A stretch of 64,000 nucleotides of DNA from Malus domestica (Eukaryota > Streptophyta > Magnoliopsida > Rosales > Rosaceae), in the NCBI RefSeq assembly GCF_042453785.1, contig NC_091670.1, positions 37,521,501-37,585,500 on the forward strand, written 5' to 3'. The translations under genes and the position numbers were made by a program. A model generated the notes under the pieces. The model ran no database searches and was not told the origin of the DNA. It saw only the letters and a program-made list of their open reading frames with translations. Below, one piece after another: positions 38,265 through 52,683 of this stretch. Each line of letters starts with the position of its first letter. Within the stretch, counting starts at the first letter, position 1.

Positions 38265-38410
38265 GGGGTAGTGTTACATCCGTTTTTACTTTTCACTTAC
38301 TCCTTTTAATTTTCTGTTGTCAGATCGACTGAATTAAAGAAGATCGATGGTCAAAAATTATCTTGGGTGTGCGAGGGGTGGAAATGAGTTTGTGAATAGC
38401 GCTGTCCTAC
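38265..38410. mobile_element. Foldback MITE, family B copy 2
   Basis: Left end ggggtagtgttacatccgtt and right end tttgtgaatagcgctgtcct with the family centre (gaattaaagaagatcgatgg). More decayed than the copy at 22277. Confidence 0.55.
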
Positions 38411-38458
38411 AAATGTGTACAAATTAACTCATTAAATATAAACATTTAAATACTTTAT

Positions 38459-38623
38459 GTTAGCCACTTAGTACTACGGTCTAATAGTATTCCTCTTTAC
38501 TTGTAAGTGAGAGGTTTTAGGTTCAATTCTCGCCAAAGGCGAATTTGAACCATATTATTGCTAGTCCATTGTAAGGCTAAGCCCATCCCCTCCTCTTATT
38601 GTAAATCATATCGTTTGTTAAAA
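38459..38623 (+). mobile_element. tRNA-derived SINE with 11-bp target duplication
   Basis: The body shows a Pol III A-box-like segment near its start (tactacggtctaatagta) and a B-box-like word (ggttcaattct) about 40 bp later. A non-tRNA tail ends in a T/A-rich run. Direct repeats of aaatactttat at 38448-38458 and 38624-38634 flank it. It lies about 310 bp upstream of the RPS14 start. Confidence 0.75.
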
Positions 38624-38795
38624 AAATACTTTATTGCTAAATTCCTAAGAAAAGAAAATTGAAAATGAAGTAAAAGATAAGGGTGGAAGGTTATTAGGAA
38701 AAGCAAAACCCAAAACTGAAGGTGAGTAATCACAATATTTGATAAATCAAGGGACATTTTTGCAAATTCAAAGTCTTTACTCTCATCGCACAAAA

Positions 38796-38912
38796 CCCTA
38801 GTTTGTTCTCTGATATAAAACCGAAAGCGCCTACTCACGCCCCTCAGTCTTCTCTGCTTAGGGTTTTTACAGTCGGCCAAAGCAACCAGCAGCCACCTCC
38901 AAACCCTAGCAC
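38796..38912 (+). promoter_or_regulatory. RPS14 promoter: TATA box and telo-boxes
   Basis: TATAAAA is at 38814-38820. Telo-box motifs (AAACCCTA or its complement) occur near 38794, 38858 and 38902. Telo-boxes close to the start are a hallmark of plant ribosomal-protein and translation genes. Confidence 0.65.
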
Positions 38913-38934
38913 TCAATCTCTCCGTTTCGCAACC

Positions 38935-40796
<1,862 letters not shown>

Positions 40797-41261
40797 GCTT
40801 TGCACCTCTTATCTGGTCAGAACTGCTTGTCAGGGTGGTCGCTGTGCCTCAGTTGGATTATGTTACTTCGAAATTAGGCGCTGTTACTTTCGGTTTCGAA
40901 ACTCTCTAGTTTTTTACTATGTTTTTCGAAAGTTTTATTTCCAATTAATTCGGAAAGAGTTCTGCTACTCTTTTAAGTTTTGTTTTGTTATTTATACTGT
41001 TATTCTGGTCTGCAATGAAGTATCTTTTGGTCTATTTCCTTCTTGCTGTTAGTACAATGTCCTTCTTACTTACTGCTATTCTGGTCCGCAATGGATTCTG
41101 CTAATTTATATTACTATTACTTATGCGACTCATCAAGTGCGAAACGGAGATACATGGGTAACAAGCCTTATACTGCGCTCGGTTTTGCGCTAAATCCTGC
41201 ACGACGTTAACCCGATTTGGTTTTCGTTGCTACGAAATCAACCGCTGTATTATTTTCCTTC

Positions 41262-41269
41262 TATATAAA
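41262..41269 (+). promoter_or_regulatory. TATA box of the S-protein homologue
   Basis: TATATAAA is 64 bp upstream of the start codon at 41326, a good distance for a short 5' UTR. Confidence 0.65.
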
Positions 41270-41325
41270 CATATAAGCAAAGCATCAAATCATATCCAGA
41301 GTGAGAGTAGAAGCTAGCTGACAAG

Positions 41326-41673
41326 ATGAAAGGGGTTACTTTCTGCTATCTTCTGCTACTCGTTGCCTTGGCCATCGGCCAATATCGCACCTGCAGCTCT
41401 GGTTATATTATCGGGACCATGTACATCGTGCGCATTGTCAACAATGGTGACGACAAACCAGTCGACTTCACTTGCAAATCTGAGGATGATGAAATTAGCC
41501 GGAATCTTACTAGTACCGGAACACAGTTTGAATTCGGATTCCGGCTCGATCTCGACCCATATTTCAACTGCAACATACGGTACGACAGTTTTCATGCGGA
41601 CATTCAAGGGATATACTTGTACATGATCAAATTTGATGACTATGTCAAAAAGTATGAGTGGATTAATAATTAA
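41326..41673 (+). CDS. S-protein homologue (plant self-incompatibility S1 family)
   Basis: A single-exon gene for 115 aa with an N-terminal signal peptide (CYLLLLVALAIG). The mature region follows the small secreted S1/SPH pattern: an early strand YIVRIVNNG, the typical FTCKSEDDEI block, GTQFEFGFR and a later FNCN cysteine. S1-family proteins are small secreted proteins; poppy PrsS is the known female determinant of self-incompatibility, but most members in other plants have no known role. The C-terminus (KFDDYVKKYEWINN) lacks the usual CxxCxW-type ending, so the gene may be divergent or shortened. An AT-rich element begins 57 bp after the stop. Confidence 0.82.
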   Translation: MKGVTFCYLLLLVALAIGQYRTCSSGYIIGTMYIVRIVNNGDDKPVDFTCKSEDDEISRNLTSTGTQFEFGFRLDLDPYFNCNIRYDSFHADIQGIYLYMIKFDDYVKKYEWINN

Positions 41674-41729
41674 ATTCAACATGAAAATGACATATTGTTA
41701 CCCAAAAGAAATAATAAAAGAAAAGAAAA

Positions 41730-41880
41730 GCTAATGAAAAGGGTTTGAAAACTTTGAGTTTTAACGATAAGGGCATAATAAAGGGTAAAGTGAATAGTAT
41801 CATGATTGACTTTTTAGTGTAAAAATATAATTTTGTATTAAAATAAATAGTACCGGAAGTTTTTCGTTAAAGTTCTCTAA
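41730..41880 (+). mobile_element. AT-rich dispersed element, family A copy 5
   Basis: A full-length copy in the same word order as 21760 (aactttgagttttaacgata, aaagggtaaagtgaatagta, gactttttagtgtaaaaata, ttttcgttaaagttctct). It lies directly downstream of the S-protein homologue. Confidence 0.75.
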
Positions 41881-42034
41881 AAGAAATTAGTTTTGTGACA
41901 TTGTTGTTAAATTCGTTCCGCTTAGATATGTCAAACTATAATTTACGACAGGAAAAACTCGAACATGGACACAATGGACAATTCCAACTAACTAGTAGCT
42001 ATCACCAAGAGCCAACACTTCCTTGAAATATACT

Positions 42035-42070
42035 TGGGCCCATATGAAGGCCCAAAGGAGAGAAGCCCAA
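42035..42070. promoter_or_regulatory. Site II-type motifs upstream of the L18a-like gene
   Basis: TGGGCCCA, AGGCCCA and AAGCCCA occur within 36 bp, about 160-195 bp upstream of the start codon. Function as TCP-binding site II elements is inferred. Confidence 0.55.
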
Positions 42071-42228
42071 AATAGATAATAAAAATGGACCCCAAGTCTA
42101 GAAAAATTACGATCCCGCCCGGCTGCCAAAGCTGCCAGCTGAGTTAATTCAGAAATGGAAAGCATCAAACCACCGCCCGTTGCTGATCGAAACCATCCAC
42201 CCGAAATTCTCAATTCGGGATCGAAAGA

Positions 42229-44779
42229 ATGAGCGACGACTCCAAGACCAGAGGCCTTTCCGGCGACCAGCAGGGGCAGAGCCAGAGCCAGAGCCAGCAG
42301 CAGTACTACGGCACCTTCCAAGGCGTCGCCAACTACTACCCTCCGCCTCCGCAGCCACCGCCTGAGCCGGTTGTCGGGTTTCCTCAGCCGGTCCCACCTC
42401 CCCGTTCTTCCGGCCGTCCTCCCTTGCCTCCCTTGCCTCCCTTGCCTCCCCATCATCACCACCACCACCACCACCATCACCAACATGGATACCAAACGGT
42501 TACGGGTATGATCGATACCCAATTTCTTTTCCGTGCTCATGAATTTTTTAATTTCCTTCTAATTTTTGTTCGTTTTATTAAATCGGGTTTTTGGGGTTTG
42601 AAGGTTATGCTGTTGTGGAAGGAAGACCTGTAAGGGAACGACGCCTTCCTTGCTGTGGCATCGGCATAGGCTGGTTATTGTAAGTTGATTCATTGCCGTT
42701 CCATCTTTTTTTGAAGTTTTGTTTTACGGTCCTTTGTTTTTGTGTTGTAAGCGTTGAAACCTTCTAAAAACTCATAAATTTCCCACAAAACATATTGGTT
42801 ATGGAAGATTTAGTCAAGAATTAGAATGGAGAGCTACCGGATCGATACAAAACATGTTGGTTTTGTGGGTTGATCATCATTTGTCCTAACATAATTAACT
42901 AATGTATCGAATGAATACCATCGTGGAATTCTTTCCTTTCCCGAACAAACCATGGACTTTTCTACCCGTTAAGTCGCTGCATTCTGTTTTTTAGTTCTGC
43001 TTATGTATCAGTGGCTTCCCATCGTCAGTTGTGGGACAACACCAACCTGTGCCGTCTTGGCTAAGGCAGCTCGATTCTTGCCGCTGGTTAGTAGTTACGT
43101 GGTTGGACCCAGTATGTTCTCACAGGAAGCAGTTTACAATGGGATGATCATTTGTTGGACAAGTTTTGATCTTTAAAATTTAGGGAGTTCTGCTAGTTCC
43201 GGACTTCATTATAGAATCATGATAAGAAAAAGTCTTCTTGATGCTTACCTATGAAATTTTTAAACTTTCGACTAACAAGAATTGTTCCGTTATCATTCTT
43301 CTGGCCGGCTGTTACTAAATACTGACAGATTACACTTTGACCCTTTCTGAAGGTTTATAGCAGGTTTCTTTCTTGGAGGCATCCCCTGGTATGTTGGAAC
43401 TTTCATCTTACTTTGTGTGCAGGTGGACTACAGAGAAAAACCTGGATATGTAGCATGCACAATAGCTGTAAGTGTTCCTTCCTTATGTTTCGTATCATAA
43501 AATCTAGACGTGCAAGTAATTCTTTTTCATTGTAGAACTCCCACAGACATAGTAACAGTTTGAGGATTCACAAAATAGTGATCACTTGATGTTCATAAAA
43601 TCTAGACGTGCAAGTAATTCTTTTCAGACTTGTCTTATTTAGCATATTATTTGAAAGTTGAAATTTTGTATAAGTGCGTGATGTTGGTTATGAACTTTAT
43701 AATGTGACTAATTTGGCAATATTAGTGCTTCAAAAGAATTAGAAAAGTGAAAATCCGAAAGACTCTGATTTCTACAGTTTTAGTTATGCAAGAGCCCCAC
43801 TTTGGAATCTGCAAAAGGTCTTATCGTTATGGATTTCCTTAATGATTTAGAGAATTTGCCTCATCCACCATTAGTTCATGCATCATTGACTTGATAGGTG
43901 ATGGTTGTGGTTGTTACTTTAATTGCTTGTTTGTTAGTCTTATAGCAAGGCCTGCAATCTTGGGTAACCTCGCCTTTGTTATGAGGGGAGGCTGGTTGCC
44001 CCTAGTTAAGTATGTATTAGTGTTGGAGCGGGAAAATTGGGGTGGTCCAATTCTTAAACAAGTAATTGTAACCATGTTGGGAAGCACACATGGCACCATC
44101 TTCGCTTGCCATCACTGAGGGAGGAGGGGGTACCTGCAAAAAACACTCCGACTCCTCAAGTCAGTGTTTGTTCAAATTGCCGTACATTATACCTAATACC
44201 ATTTCTCTCACCTCCCTATGCTGGTGTGATTATTGGCCTTTATAGGCATAAAATGCATGGGCTCCAAGACCTACTTTATAGGCATATGGATCACGTTCCT
44301 TAATTATATCCCCAGTCCCCCAAGTTTATAATTCGTGGGAAGTGGCACATTGCTTGAGCCTTAATTTCTGCACCCAAAGTTAGTAATTTCCTTGCTGCCT
44401 GTCCTAAGTCTACGTACCATTCCACGAATTTAGCGATTGTTTCAAGCCACCATATTCTAATTCTAAGGTGTGGTCCAGTTGTTATAAACATTTTATGCTT
44501 TGAGGACATCGAGTGTTCTTCGTCATTGGGGTAGTGCTGTTTACTTGATGTTCATTCCTGCCATACTTGAGTTCGTTTAGAAAATATAAATAGAAGCTGT
44601 ACCCTTGTGTTTTTTTGGGTTCATTGTTTTGACTGCCTAGTTGATAGAAGCAAGGTATATACATGGCCTTGCTTTCATTTTGAATTATGTTTTTGCATTT
44701 TTTTCAGGCGATTCTTGCTGTGATTGCTATTACTCTGGGCGTAACGAATGGAGCTGAAAACCTGATGAGGTTTAATTAA
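42229..44779 (+). CDS. '60S ribosomal protein L18a-like' membrane protein
   Basis: Four exons (42229-42505, 42604-42679, 43353-43467, 44708-44779) give 179 aa. The N-terminal half is hydrophilic: a Gln/Ser run, PPPPQPPPEP, four PPLPPLPP-like repeats and a run of ten histidines (codons at about 42451-42480). A Cys-containing segment (RRLPCCGIGIGWLL) follows, then two hydrophobic helices (FIAGFFLGGIPWYVG; ILAVIAITLGVTN) with a YREKPGYVAC linker. This is the plant family usually named L18a-like, but no ribosomal-protein domain is present. It is a small, probably endomembrane protein of unknown function. The true L18a gene follows about 1 kb downstream. Confidence 0.88.
43495..43624. repeat. Direct repeat in L18a-like intron 3
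   Basis: A segment of about 31 bp (tcataaaatctagacgtgca, then agtaattcttt) occurs twice, starting at about 43495 and 43598. This is a local duplication inside the intron. Confidence 0.75.
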
Positions 44780-45350
44780 GGACTGCGAACGATGATCTGA
44801 TCCTGCTTCTGTACCTAGCCTTCACTCGAAGGAGCTGTGGGGGGGATGGCTAGTGCCGATGATCCATATGTTGGTTTGTCTTGCACATGTACTTGACCGG
44901 AGAGCAGCGGGTGTTTGTTGTATCTATTCAATATGGTGTTCTACTTTCTCAGAATTTGCAAGCATTCATTACTCAAAACTACATACATACAATTATCTTG
45001 TGATTATATCCAGATGGCCAATGCCGTACACCTTTCTAGATTTCTTTCTCAATGAAAATCCGTTAAAACATGGACTTTGTCGATACAACATACCATTCAA
45101 AAGCGGCATTCGTCGCTCATTAGGCTATGCAAATGGCAATCCATCCATCCAGAAATTGTTCGGCGCGACTCTCAAACTGCCTATTAGTAATATCACGTGA
45201 CAGTATAACTGTTACGTTGCAACTTTTGGTTTCATCGGTCCCATTTGTTGGCATCAAATCCAAGTTTCTTCAATTAGCACCCCTTTCAATTTAGTTTCAG
45301 TCACAATAATTACAACTTTTCTAATTTTTACTTGAAAATCCGATTCATAA
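44780..45350. other. 3' flank of the L18a-like gene
   Basis: Presumed 3' UTR and spacer without further genes. The long ORF near 44853 has no recognisable features. Confidence 0.45.
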
Positions 45351-45570
45351 GAGGATCCTCGTTGGATCCTTTTTGTGAGGTTGCCGGATCCTCTTTGTGA
45401 GGATTCTGAGAATCCTCTAGTCACATCTGTTTATCGTACATCGTGCGGTTAGAAATTATTGTAATTTTTTATTTAAAATTGAATATAATCAATACTTGAC
45501 AAAAAATATGAACGGATGTGATTAGAGGATCTCCAGATCCTCAAAAAAGGGATCCGGCGAGGATCCTCTC
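45351..45570. mobile_element. Foldback MITE with GGATCCTC-type ends (copy 2)
   Basis: Left end gaggatcctcgttggatcct and right end gggatccggcgaggatcctc are inverted repeats. Internal words gtacatcgtgcggttagaaa and tttatttaaaattgaatata match the element at 12839. It lies about 215 bp upstream of the RPL18a start. Confidence 0.72.
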
Positions 45571-45625
45571 TCCAAAACTAGAAAGATTTATTTTTGGGTT
45601 TGCCTAACAAGCCTACTTGTAAAAA

Positions 45626-45720
45626 GCCCAACTGATGGCCTTTAAAAAAAGCTCATATTCATCCCATCAATGGAAGTAGGGTTTCGTCCTGATATATAAA
45701 CAAAACAAAAACCCTAACCT
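45626..45720 (+). promoter_or_regulatory. RPL18a promoter elements
   Basis: TATATAAA is at 45693-45700. Telo-box-like aaaaccctaacc is near 45708, agggttt near 45678 and a site II-type aagcccaact near 45627. This matches the usual plant ribosomal-protein promoter make-up. Confidence 0.65.
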
Positions 45721-45784
45721 GCGCTTCTCACACCAGAGAGGGAGGCCTCAGAGATCGTAGCCGCGTCTTCTCCGATTCTCCGAC

Positions 45785-47227
<1,443 letters not shown>

Positions 47228-47563
47228 TTTGGTCACTCGACCAACAAAGCTTAAACAGGGGTTAGTGTCAGATAAGTCTCTGAATCGTTCTGGTAGAACT
47301 CTCGGTTACTGTTTTTTTTCTTTTTCGGTATTTGTTTTGACTATCTTAGAAAGACAAACAATTGGAGTACCTTTAGGGGTTCTAAATCCCATTTTTGTTC
47401 ACTTCAAAATTTGCAATTGATTATGTTTGTTGCTCGATTTTTACTAATATTGTTGAATGTTACCGTCGATTTTCTATTTGATTTATTTTTCCTTGCTCAA
47501 ATGGTTGTTTGTCTATGAATGTTACGTGCTGTTTTGTACTTTTTTTTTCATTTGCTAATGTCA

Positions 47564-47706
47564 AGGGATTGTGTTATTCACACACTTTTACCTCCTAGGC
47601 TCCTACACACCCTAGTTATTTTGCTTATTGATCTTCAATTCATTCGATCTGACAGTCAAAAGATGTGTGTGAGAAGTAAAAATAAGTGTGTGGATAGCAC
47701 TACCGA
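47564..47706. mobile_element. Foldback MITE, family B copy 3
   Basis: Left arm gggattgtgttattcacaca and right arm gtgtgtggatagcactacc are inverted repeats, with the family centre (attgatcttcaattcattcg). It lies about 340 bp downstream of the RPL18a stop. Confidence 0.7.
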
Positions 47707-47867
47707 TATTAAATCTACCAGGCGTGGCGGATGTGTGTTGAAACATGGTAGTTTTTATGGTTCGTTAAGTTATGATTTAGCAAGTGTAGCTAATGGGATG
47801 TGGAGATTCAATTTTTGTTCAAGACTGTAAATTTTTTAGTTAGTCAGGAATTCAAGTGGGAGATTAA

Positions 47868-48244
47868 GGGCTGGTTTGGTATTGCTGTGCTTTGAAAAAA
47901 AGCTACTGTGAGAAGAAGCGGCTGTGCTGTGAGAATAAGCGGCTGTGAAATAAATCAGCAGAGTGTTTGGTAAACTTTTTTGTAAAAGTGCTTTTGGAAC
48001 AAATAGCAGTCTCATAGTGGGTCTTTTCATTAAAGGAGTATTGTAGTTCCGTGTGCTTTGAAAAAAAGCCAGTTTTCCAAAGCTGCAAATAGCAGCTTCA
48101 ACTTTTTTCTTTGATTTCAGCTTATTCTCATAACAGCTTCCAAAATAAGTTTTTTTTTTTTTTTCAGTTTATCAAACACATAAAACTTTCACAGCTTTTT
48201 TTCATGGGTATTTTTTTTTTATGCACCCACTCCCAAACCATCCC
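47868..48244. mobile_element. Tourist-like MITE with TAA target duplication
   Basis: The element starts gggctggtttgg and ends ccaaaccatccc, imperfect inverted repeats. TAA flanks it at 47865-47867 and 48245-48247, the 3-bp duplication typical of PIF/Harbinger-related MITEs. Internal words such as gtgctttgaaaaaaagc and aataagcggctgtgaa repeat. No ORF. Confidence 0.75.
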
Positions 48245-49516
48245 TAAATACTCACTTTAAACAAAGGGTTTACTCATTACCTAATCAAAATCATTATTAA
48301 CACCTTTGACAAATCATACCAGATATTCCTGCTTTTGATGAGAGATATGACATCCAAATTAGTATGCCATTCATATATTTTGTGCTTGAAATGAAAAAGT
48401 TTAAAGTACTTGTGCGAGTAAGTGCTTTTTTAGAGAACTTGTAATATAATTATAAAAAAATTCAATGTGCTTTAAAGAAGCGCCTTTACTAAACCTTCTT
48501 GGAAGCAAAAGTGCTTCTTGAAGAAACAGTTTCAAACGAACGTGATTACGAAGAAAAAAGCACTTAATATATGCCATTCTCCATAAAATCACTTGGAAAA
48601 TCGCTTTCAGTTACAGCTTTTATCCTGTAGACTTGTTTACTCATATTATCACTTAAGGAAAAAAGCACACATTGACCACCAGCCGACCTTTTTTACCATC
48701 CTTGTTGAGCTCTTACAAAAGGATTTAAAGTTAATAGTAATAATTAAGCACTGAAGAATTACTACTGGGAATAATATGTCATTCTCCACAATGAAAAAGA
48801 AACTATAAAAGGTCAAGAAAAAGCTTGCGTACGCCCGTTTCATGCAACGGGTTGGTACTTTGAATTTAAGTTTATATGTCGCTTACATGATATAACAAAT
48901 ATGAGAGACGCGTCTCACAAAAATATACGCATGAGTTTTTCTCATCTTAAGTTCAAGTAAACCGCAAGAAGATCAAAGGACACACGATACTATATACATG
49001 TGAAGCTAACGAACAAGCTATAAAAATCTAAACTCTCCACCGACCTTAAAGTTTGGCCTTTTTTTCTTTACACCATTTGTGATTTGGCGTTAATCATCAT
49101 TTGTATGTAAGACCAGAAAGCCCGGCAATTTCCTACCCACTTTCAACTTTGATCTGAGTTTTTGAAATTATCCACCTAACATTCATCTCATGACTCTCTC
49201 AAAGACCATCCTTCTTGTTTTTTTCCCCTTAATTCTTTATCTTTATCTTCTCTCTCACACTAACCACCATCCATGAATTGCCCCATGCTACAAAGCCTAT
49301 AGCTGTTATAGCTTAAACGGTAATACTTTTATTTTTGAGTTTTTCATGTCTGTGAATTCGTGATAACGTTATATTTTATAAAACTAACATTCGAGTTTTG
49401 TACTTCAGAAACAAACCATGTTGACAACTAAAAATTATTTAGAACATGACAAGTGATTAGCTTAGAGGTTTTTCTTTTCCAATTCTCTAAAGTTTTAAGG
49501 TGTTTTTCCTTCTGAT
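48245..49516. other. Spacer, possible second degenerate MITE
   Basis: Around 48420-48570 the words agtgcttttt, aagcaaaagtgcttcttgaa and aaaaagcactt suggest another decayed foldback element. No gene seen. Confidence 0.4.
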
Positions 49517-49876
49517 GGGCTAATTTGGGGTTGCTTAATTAATTTTTTTAAAACAGTTTTTAAAAAAGTTGAAGCTAAAATTGTATTTTGTATAAGAAAA
49601 AAAAAGTGTTTTTTTTCTTCTTGAAATTATGGGTCTAAAACAGCGGAAAACAGAAGCAACTAACCATGCTTCTCAAAAACGTGTTTTTTTAATTCTTCAT
49701 GTGAGGCAGGTGAACAATAACTTTTAATGAAACTTTCATGTTGACAATACTATCCCATCTTTTATTTTTGCTAGAAGCACTATAGTTTACCAAACACTTA
49801 CCTTTTTTTCACCAATGTTTATTCTCATAGCAGAAGCAATATACAAACAAAAAATACAGCATCCCAAACCAGCCTT
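49517..49876. mobile_element. Relative of the Tourist-like MITE
   Basis: The left end gggctaatttggggttgctt and the right end acagcatcccaaaccagcct are imperfect inverted repeats and resemble the ends of the element at 47868. The interior differs (aaaacagcggaaaacagaag). Target duplication not resolved. Confidence 0.55.
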
Positions 49877-50068
49877 GAGAAGTTAAAACACATATCCAAC
49901 TTTTCTTTCTCCAAATTATCCCAAAACCCATCCAAATCAGATCAACAGTACTACACATCCTAAAAGTGCTTTCATATATGATGAAAAACTGAAATCAGAG
50001 AGAGAGAGAGAGAGGTAAAGGCTTTGGTTCTTCTCTTCCTTGGAATTGTTTCACTCAGAAATTGAAGA

Positions 50069-51800
50069 ATGCAGACTTCCCTCAAGCTAGCATCTTTCAC
50101 TATTTCTACATATTATCTTCTTCTTCTTCTTCTACCATTAGTTAGTTGCTCATTGCATGCAGATGTCAACCAACACAGCAGTCACGAGAACATAAAAGAA
50201 AATATTCACAAGGTAATGTTCTTAATTAATCGGTTTTGTTTTCCTTTTCCGGCTTTTCGGATGAATTTTTTCTTCTTATTCTCCTTCTCGGCTTGTTATT
50301 TTCGCAGATGAGTCCCCGGATGACGTTTAACGTTACAGTTCATGGGCTCCTCTCATGGTTTTCAATGGGGTTTTTGATGCCCCTTGGAATACTTGTAATT
50401 AGAATGTCTGCTAGAGAGGAACGTGGGGCAACAAGAGCCAAAGTTCTCTTCTATCTCCATATTGTTTTGCAGGCAAGTTCTTAATTTCTTCTCTTTTCTC
50501 CTTCGAATTCGAGTTGTTTTCCGAAATTATCTAATTATAACCAAGAACACTAATTGTCCAATTATCATTAATTGTATTATCCGGATTGATTAAGATTATA
50601 CGTTACACCATCAGTAATCTTTCGAGTTTTGATCTTTCTTCTCAGTAATCATGAGAAGCCACTTTAACTTTAATCATGCTGTCCACTGTTTCTTTTTTGT
50701 TTATAAACCTATCTGCACCCTTATTTAATTATTTTAATGTTGAAAATAATGCAACAATATTTGTCAATAACCATTTAATTACTTGAACATCAAGAAAAAG
50801 CAGGTTTTTTTCTTGTCTTTCTACTTAACTCATGAATTTGTCTCCTCCAACTCACTAAGTTCCTGCACTAATCAATTTTACAAACTAATGTCACCATCAT
50901 TTCAGATCATCACTCTCTGATACACCATGCATATACTGGCATAATTACTCCGTCGCCCCAATAATTCAGGCCTGTTAAATACATCTGTTATCGTATATGA
51001 TGTCATCTGATTAAACTTTAATCTATAACACAGGTGCTGTCGGTGCTTCTTGCCACCGCTGGTGCTGCGATGTCCCTAAGAAACTTTGAGAACTCCTTCA
51101 ACAACAACCACCAAAGATTAGGTCTAGCACTGTATGCTGCCATATGGATACAAACCCTAATAGGATTTTTCAGGCCTCGCAGGTAATCCATATTCAGTGA
51201 CAGTTTGGTCCACGTCTTAAAAATCGACAAAAGCAACCCTAAAGTTATGAACCCTTACACCATTGGCCGGCCCCTCTTCAATCTAAAACTTTTGTTCTCT
51301 AAACGGAAGAAGAAGTCAACAGTGTAACACTTGTAATTCTAAAAGTTGTTTTAGTCAAAATTTAAAAGGCACGCACCAAACTGATTAACCATTGATCCCT
51401 CGTTATTGTCGCATTTGGGATGAGGGTTTTTGTTTCTTGTAGGGGAAAGAAAGAAAGAAGTGTATGGTACTTGGCACATTGGATGCTTGGGACAGTGATA
51501 TCCTTGGTAGGGATAATCAACATCTACACTGGATTAGAAGCCTACCATAAGAGAACACAGAGAAGCTCAGGACTTTGGACTGTTCTTTTCACAGCTGAGG
51601 TTTCCTTCATTGCTGCGTATTATCTCTTCCAAGACAAAAGAGATTATATACAAAAACAAGGAGTGCTTTTAGGCACAACCAGGCAGCAACAGCAAGAAGA
51701 TGAAGAAATTGCTCAAAGGCAGCACCAAAATCAAAAGGAGATGTTGCCAGCTCAGCAGCCTAGTGGCAAAGTCAATGCACTCAAGAACTTGTTTGACTAA
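50069..51800 (+). CDS. Cytochrome b561-domain protein
   Basis: Four exons (50069-50212, 50308-50472, 51034-51182, 51443-51800) give 271 aa. A signal peptide ([11 protein letters not shown]) is followed by a short luminal segment and a five- or six-helix b561 core. Histidines in the four expected places are seen in [46 protein letters not shown] and [15 protein letters not shown]; these would ligate two haems for transmembrane electron transfer. The tail is hydrophilic and Gln-rich. It resembles Arabidopsis At4g18260/At2g30890 (from memory); electron donor and acceptor are unknown. Intron 2 has a GC donor (TTGCAG/gcaagt). The start at 50069 is supported by the signal peptide. Confidence 0.92.
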
Positions 51801-52434
51801 AACAACATGGGTTTTGCTTTTTATTTTTGGCTTTTGTTTGTGTGTGCTCATTTGTTTTTAATTTTTTTTTTATGCATGTACTGTATGCAATTGTGGGTGA
51901 TTTTAACGGCAGAGACAGCGATAGAGTGCATGCATTAAAAAGTGGATGATGGAGAGGGTACTCAATAGTTGTATAGTGCTTTGTATCAGAATGTCAAATA
52001 CATATAATTTGGTTGCATGTTTATTGACACTAATAAGAAGGAAACTCTGTGGATTTTTTAATATAGTGAAAAGTCTTATATAAGTTAAGTCTCTCTATCA
52101 AACGAGATCTCAGAGTAATTTTCAGTGTGATTATAAGTGATGTAGAACTTTCATTTGGTAAAAATTAGTACATTTGAGTCAAAGTTCACAATTCACATCA
52201 TCAATGTTACAACGAATACATTCCCCTAATGGCTTTCCAACAATTCTAAACACTACCTAAGGGTGTTTTGGTGAACTAGATTACTAGTTTATCCTATACT
52301 GTATCGAAAATTTTACTCGGACCCAACATTTCTCATTCTAAACCTACTTTATAATTTTTTATTTTCAAATTCCTGTTTTACCTATACACTAAATGACTTT
52401 AGAAAGAAAATGCCAAAACAAGCCCACTAGTGAA
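51801..52434. other. 3' flank of the b561 gene
   Basis: Presumed 3' UTR and spacer. No gene or bounded element seen before the SINE. Confidence 0.45.
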
Positions 52435-52449
52435 AATATCTCTGATTAA

Positions 52450-52668
52450 CCACGAGCAGGTGGCTCAGTGGTAAATAATGAATTACGAGACTTCCTTAAA
52501 ACTAAAAACTGGAGATCTTGGGTTCGAAACTCGCTGCTGGTGTGGAAGCCAAACTTGTGGCCAAAGGGAGGCTGAAATGCCTTTGTGAGTCTTCTTGGCC
52601 CCCGAAAGATATGGATAATTGTGGCTTGTCACTAGTTGTCCCTCTTTTTAAGAACAAAAAGAAGAGAG
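52450..52668 (+). mobile_element. tRNA-derived SINE with target duplication
   Basis: A Pol III A-box-like segment (agcaggtggctcagtggta, near 52455) and a B-box (ggttcgaaact at 52521-52531) are present. A non-tRNA body ends in cctctttttaagaacaaaaa. Imperfect direct repeats (aatatctctgatta at 52435, aatatctcttatta at 52669) flank it. The A-to-B spacing is larger than in a tRNA because of extra sequence between the boxes. Confidence 0.78.
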
Positions 52669-52683
52669 AATATCTCTTATTAC

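Noticed and set aside
42180-42540. Minus-strand ORFs over the L18a-like first exon
   Set aside because: They read the proline/histidine repeats in reverse as low-complexity Gly/Arg/Val runs.
43870-44300. ORF-rich patch in L18a-like intron 3
   Set aside because: No domain or splice signal supports an additional exon or gene; conserved residues join 43467 directly to 44708.
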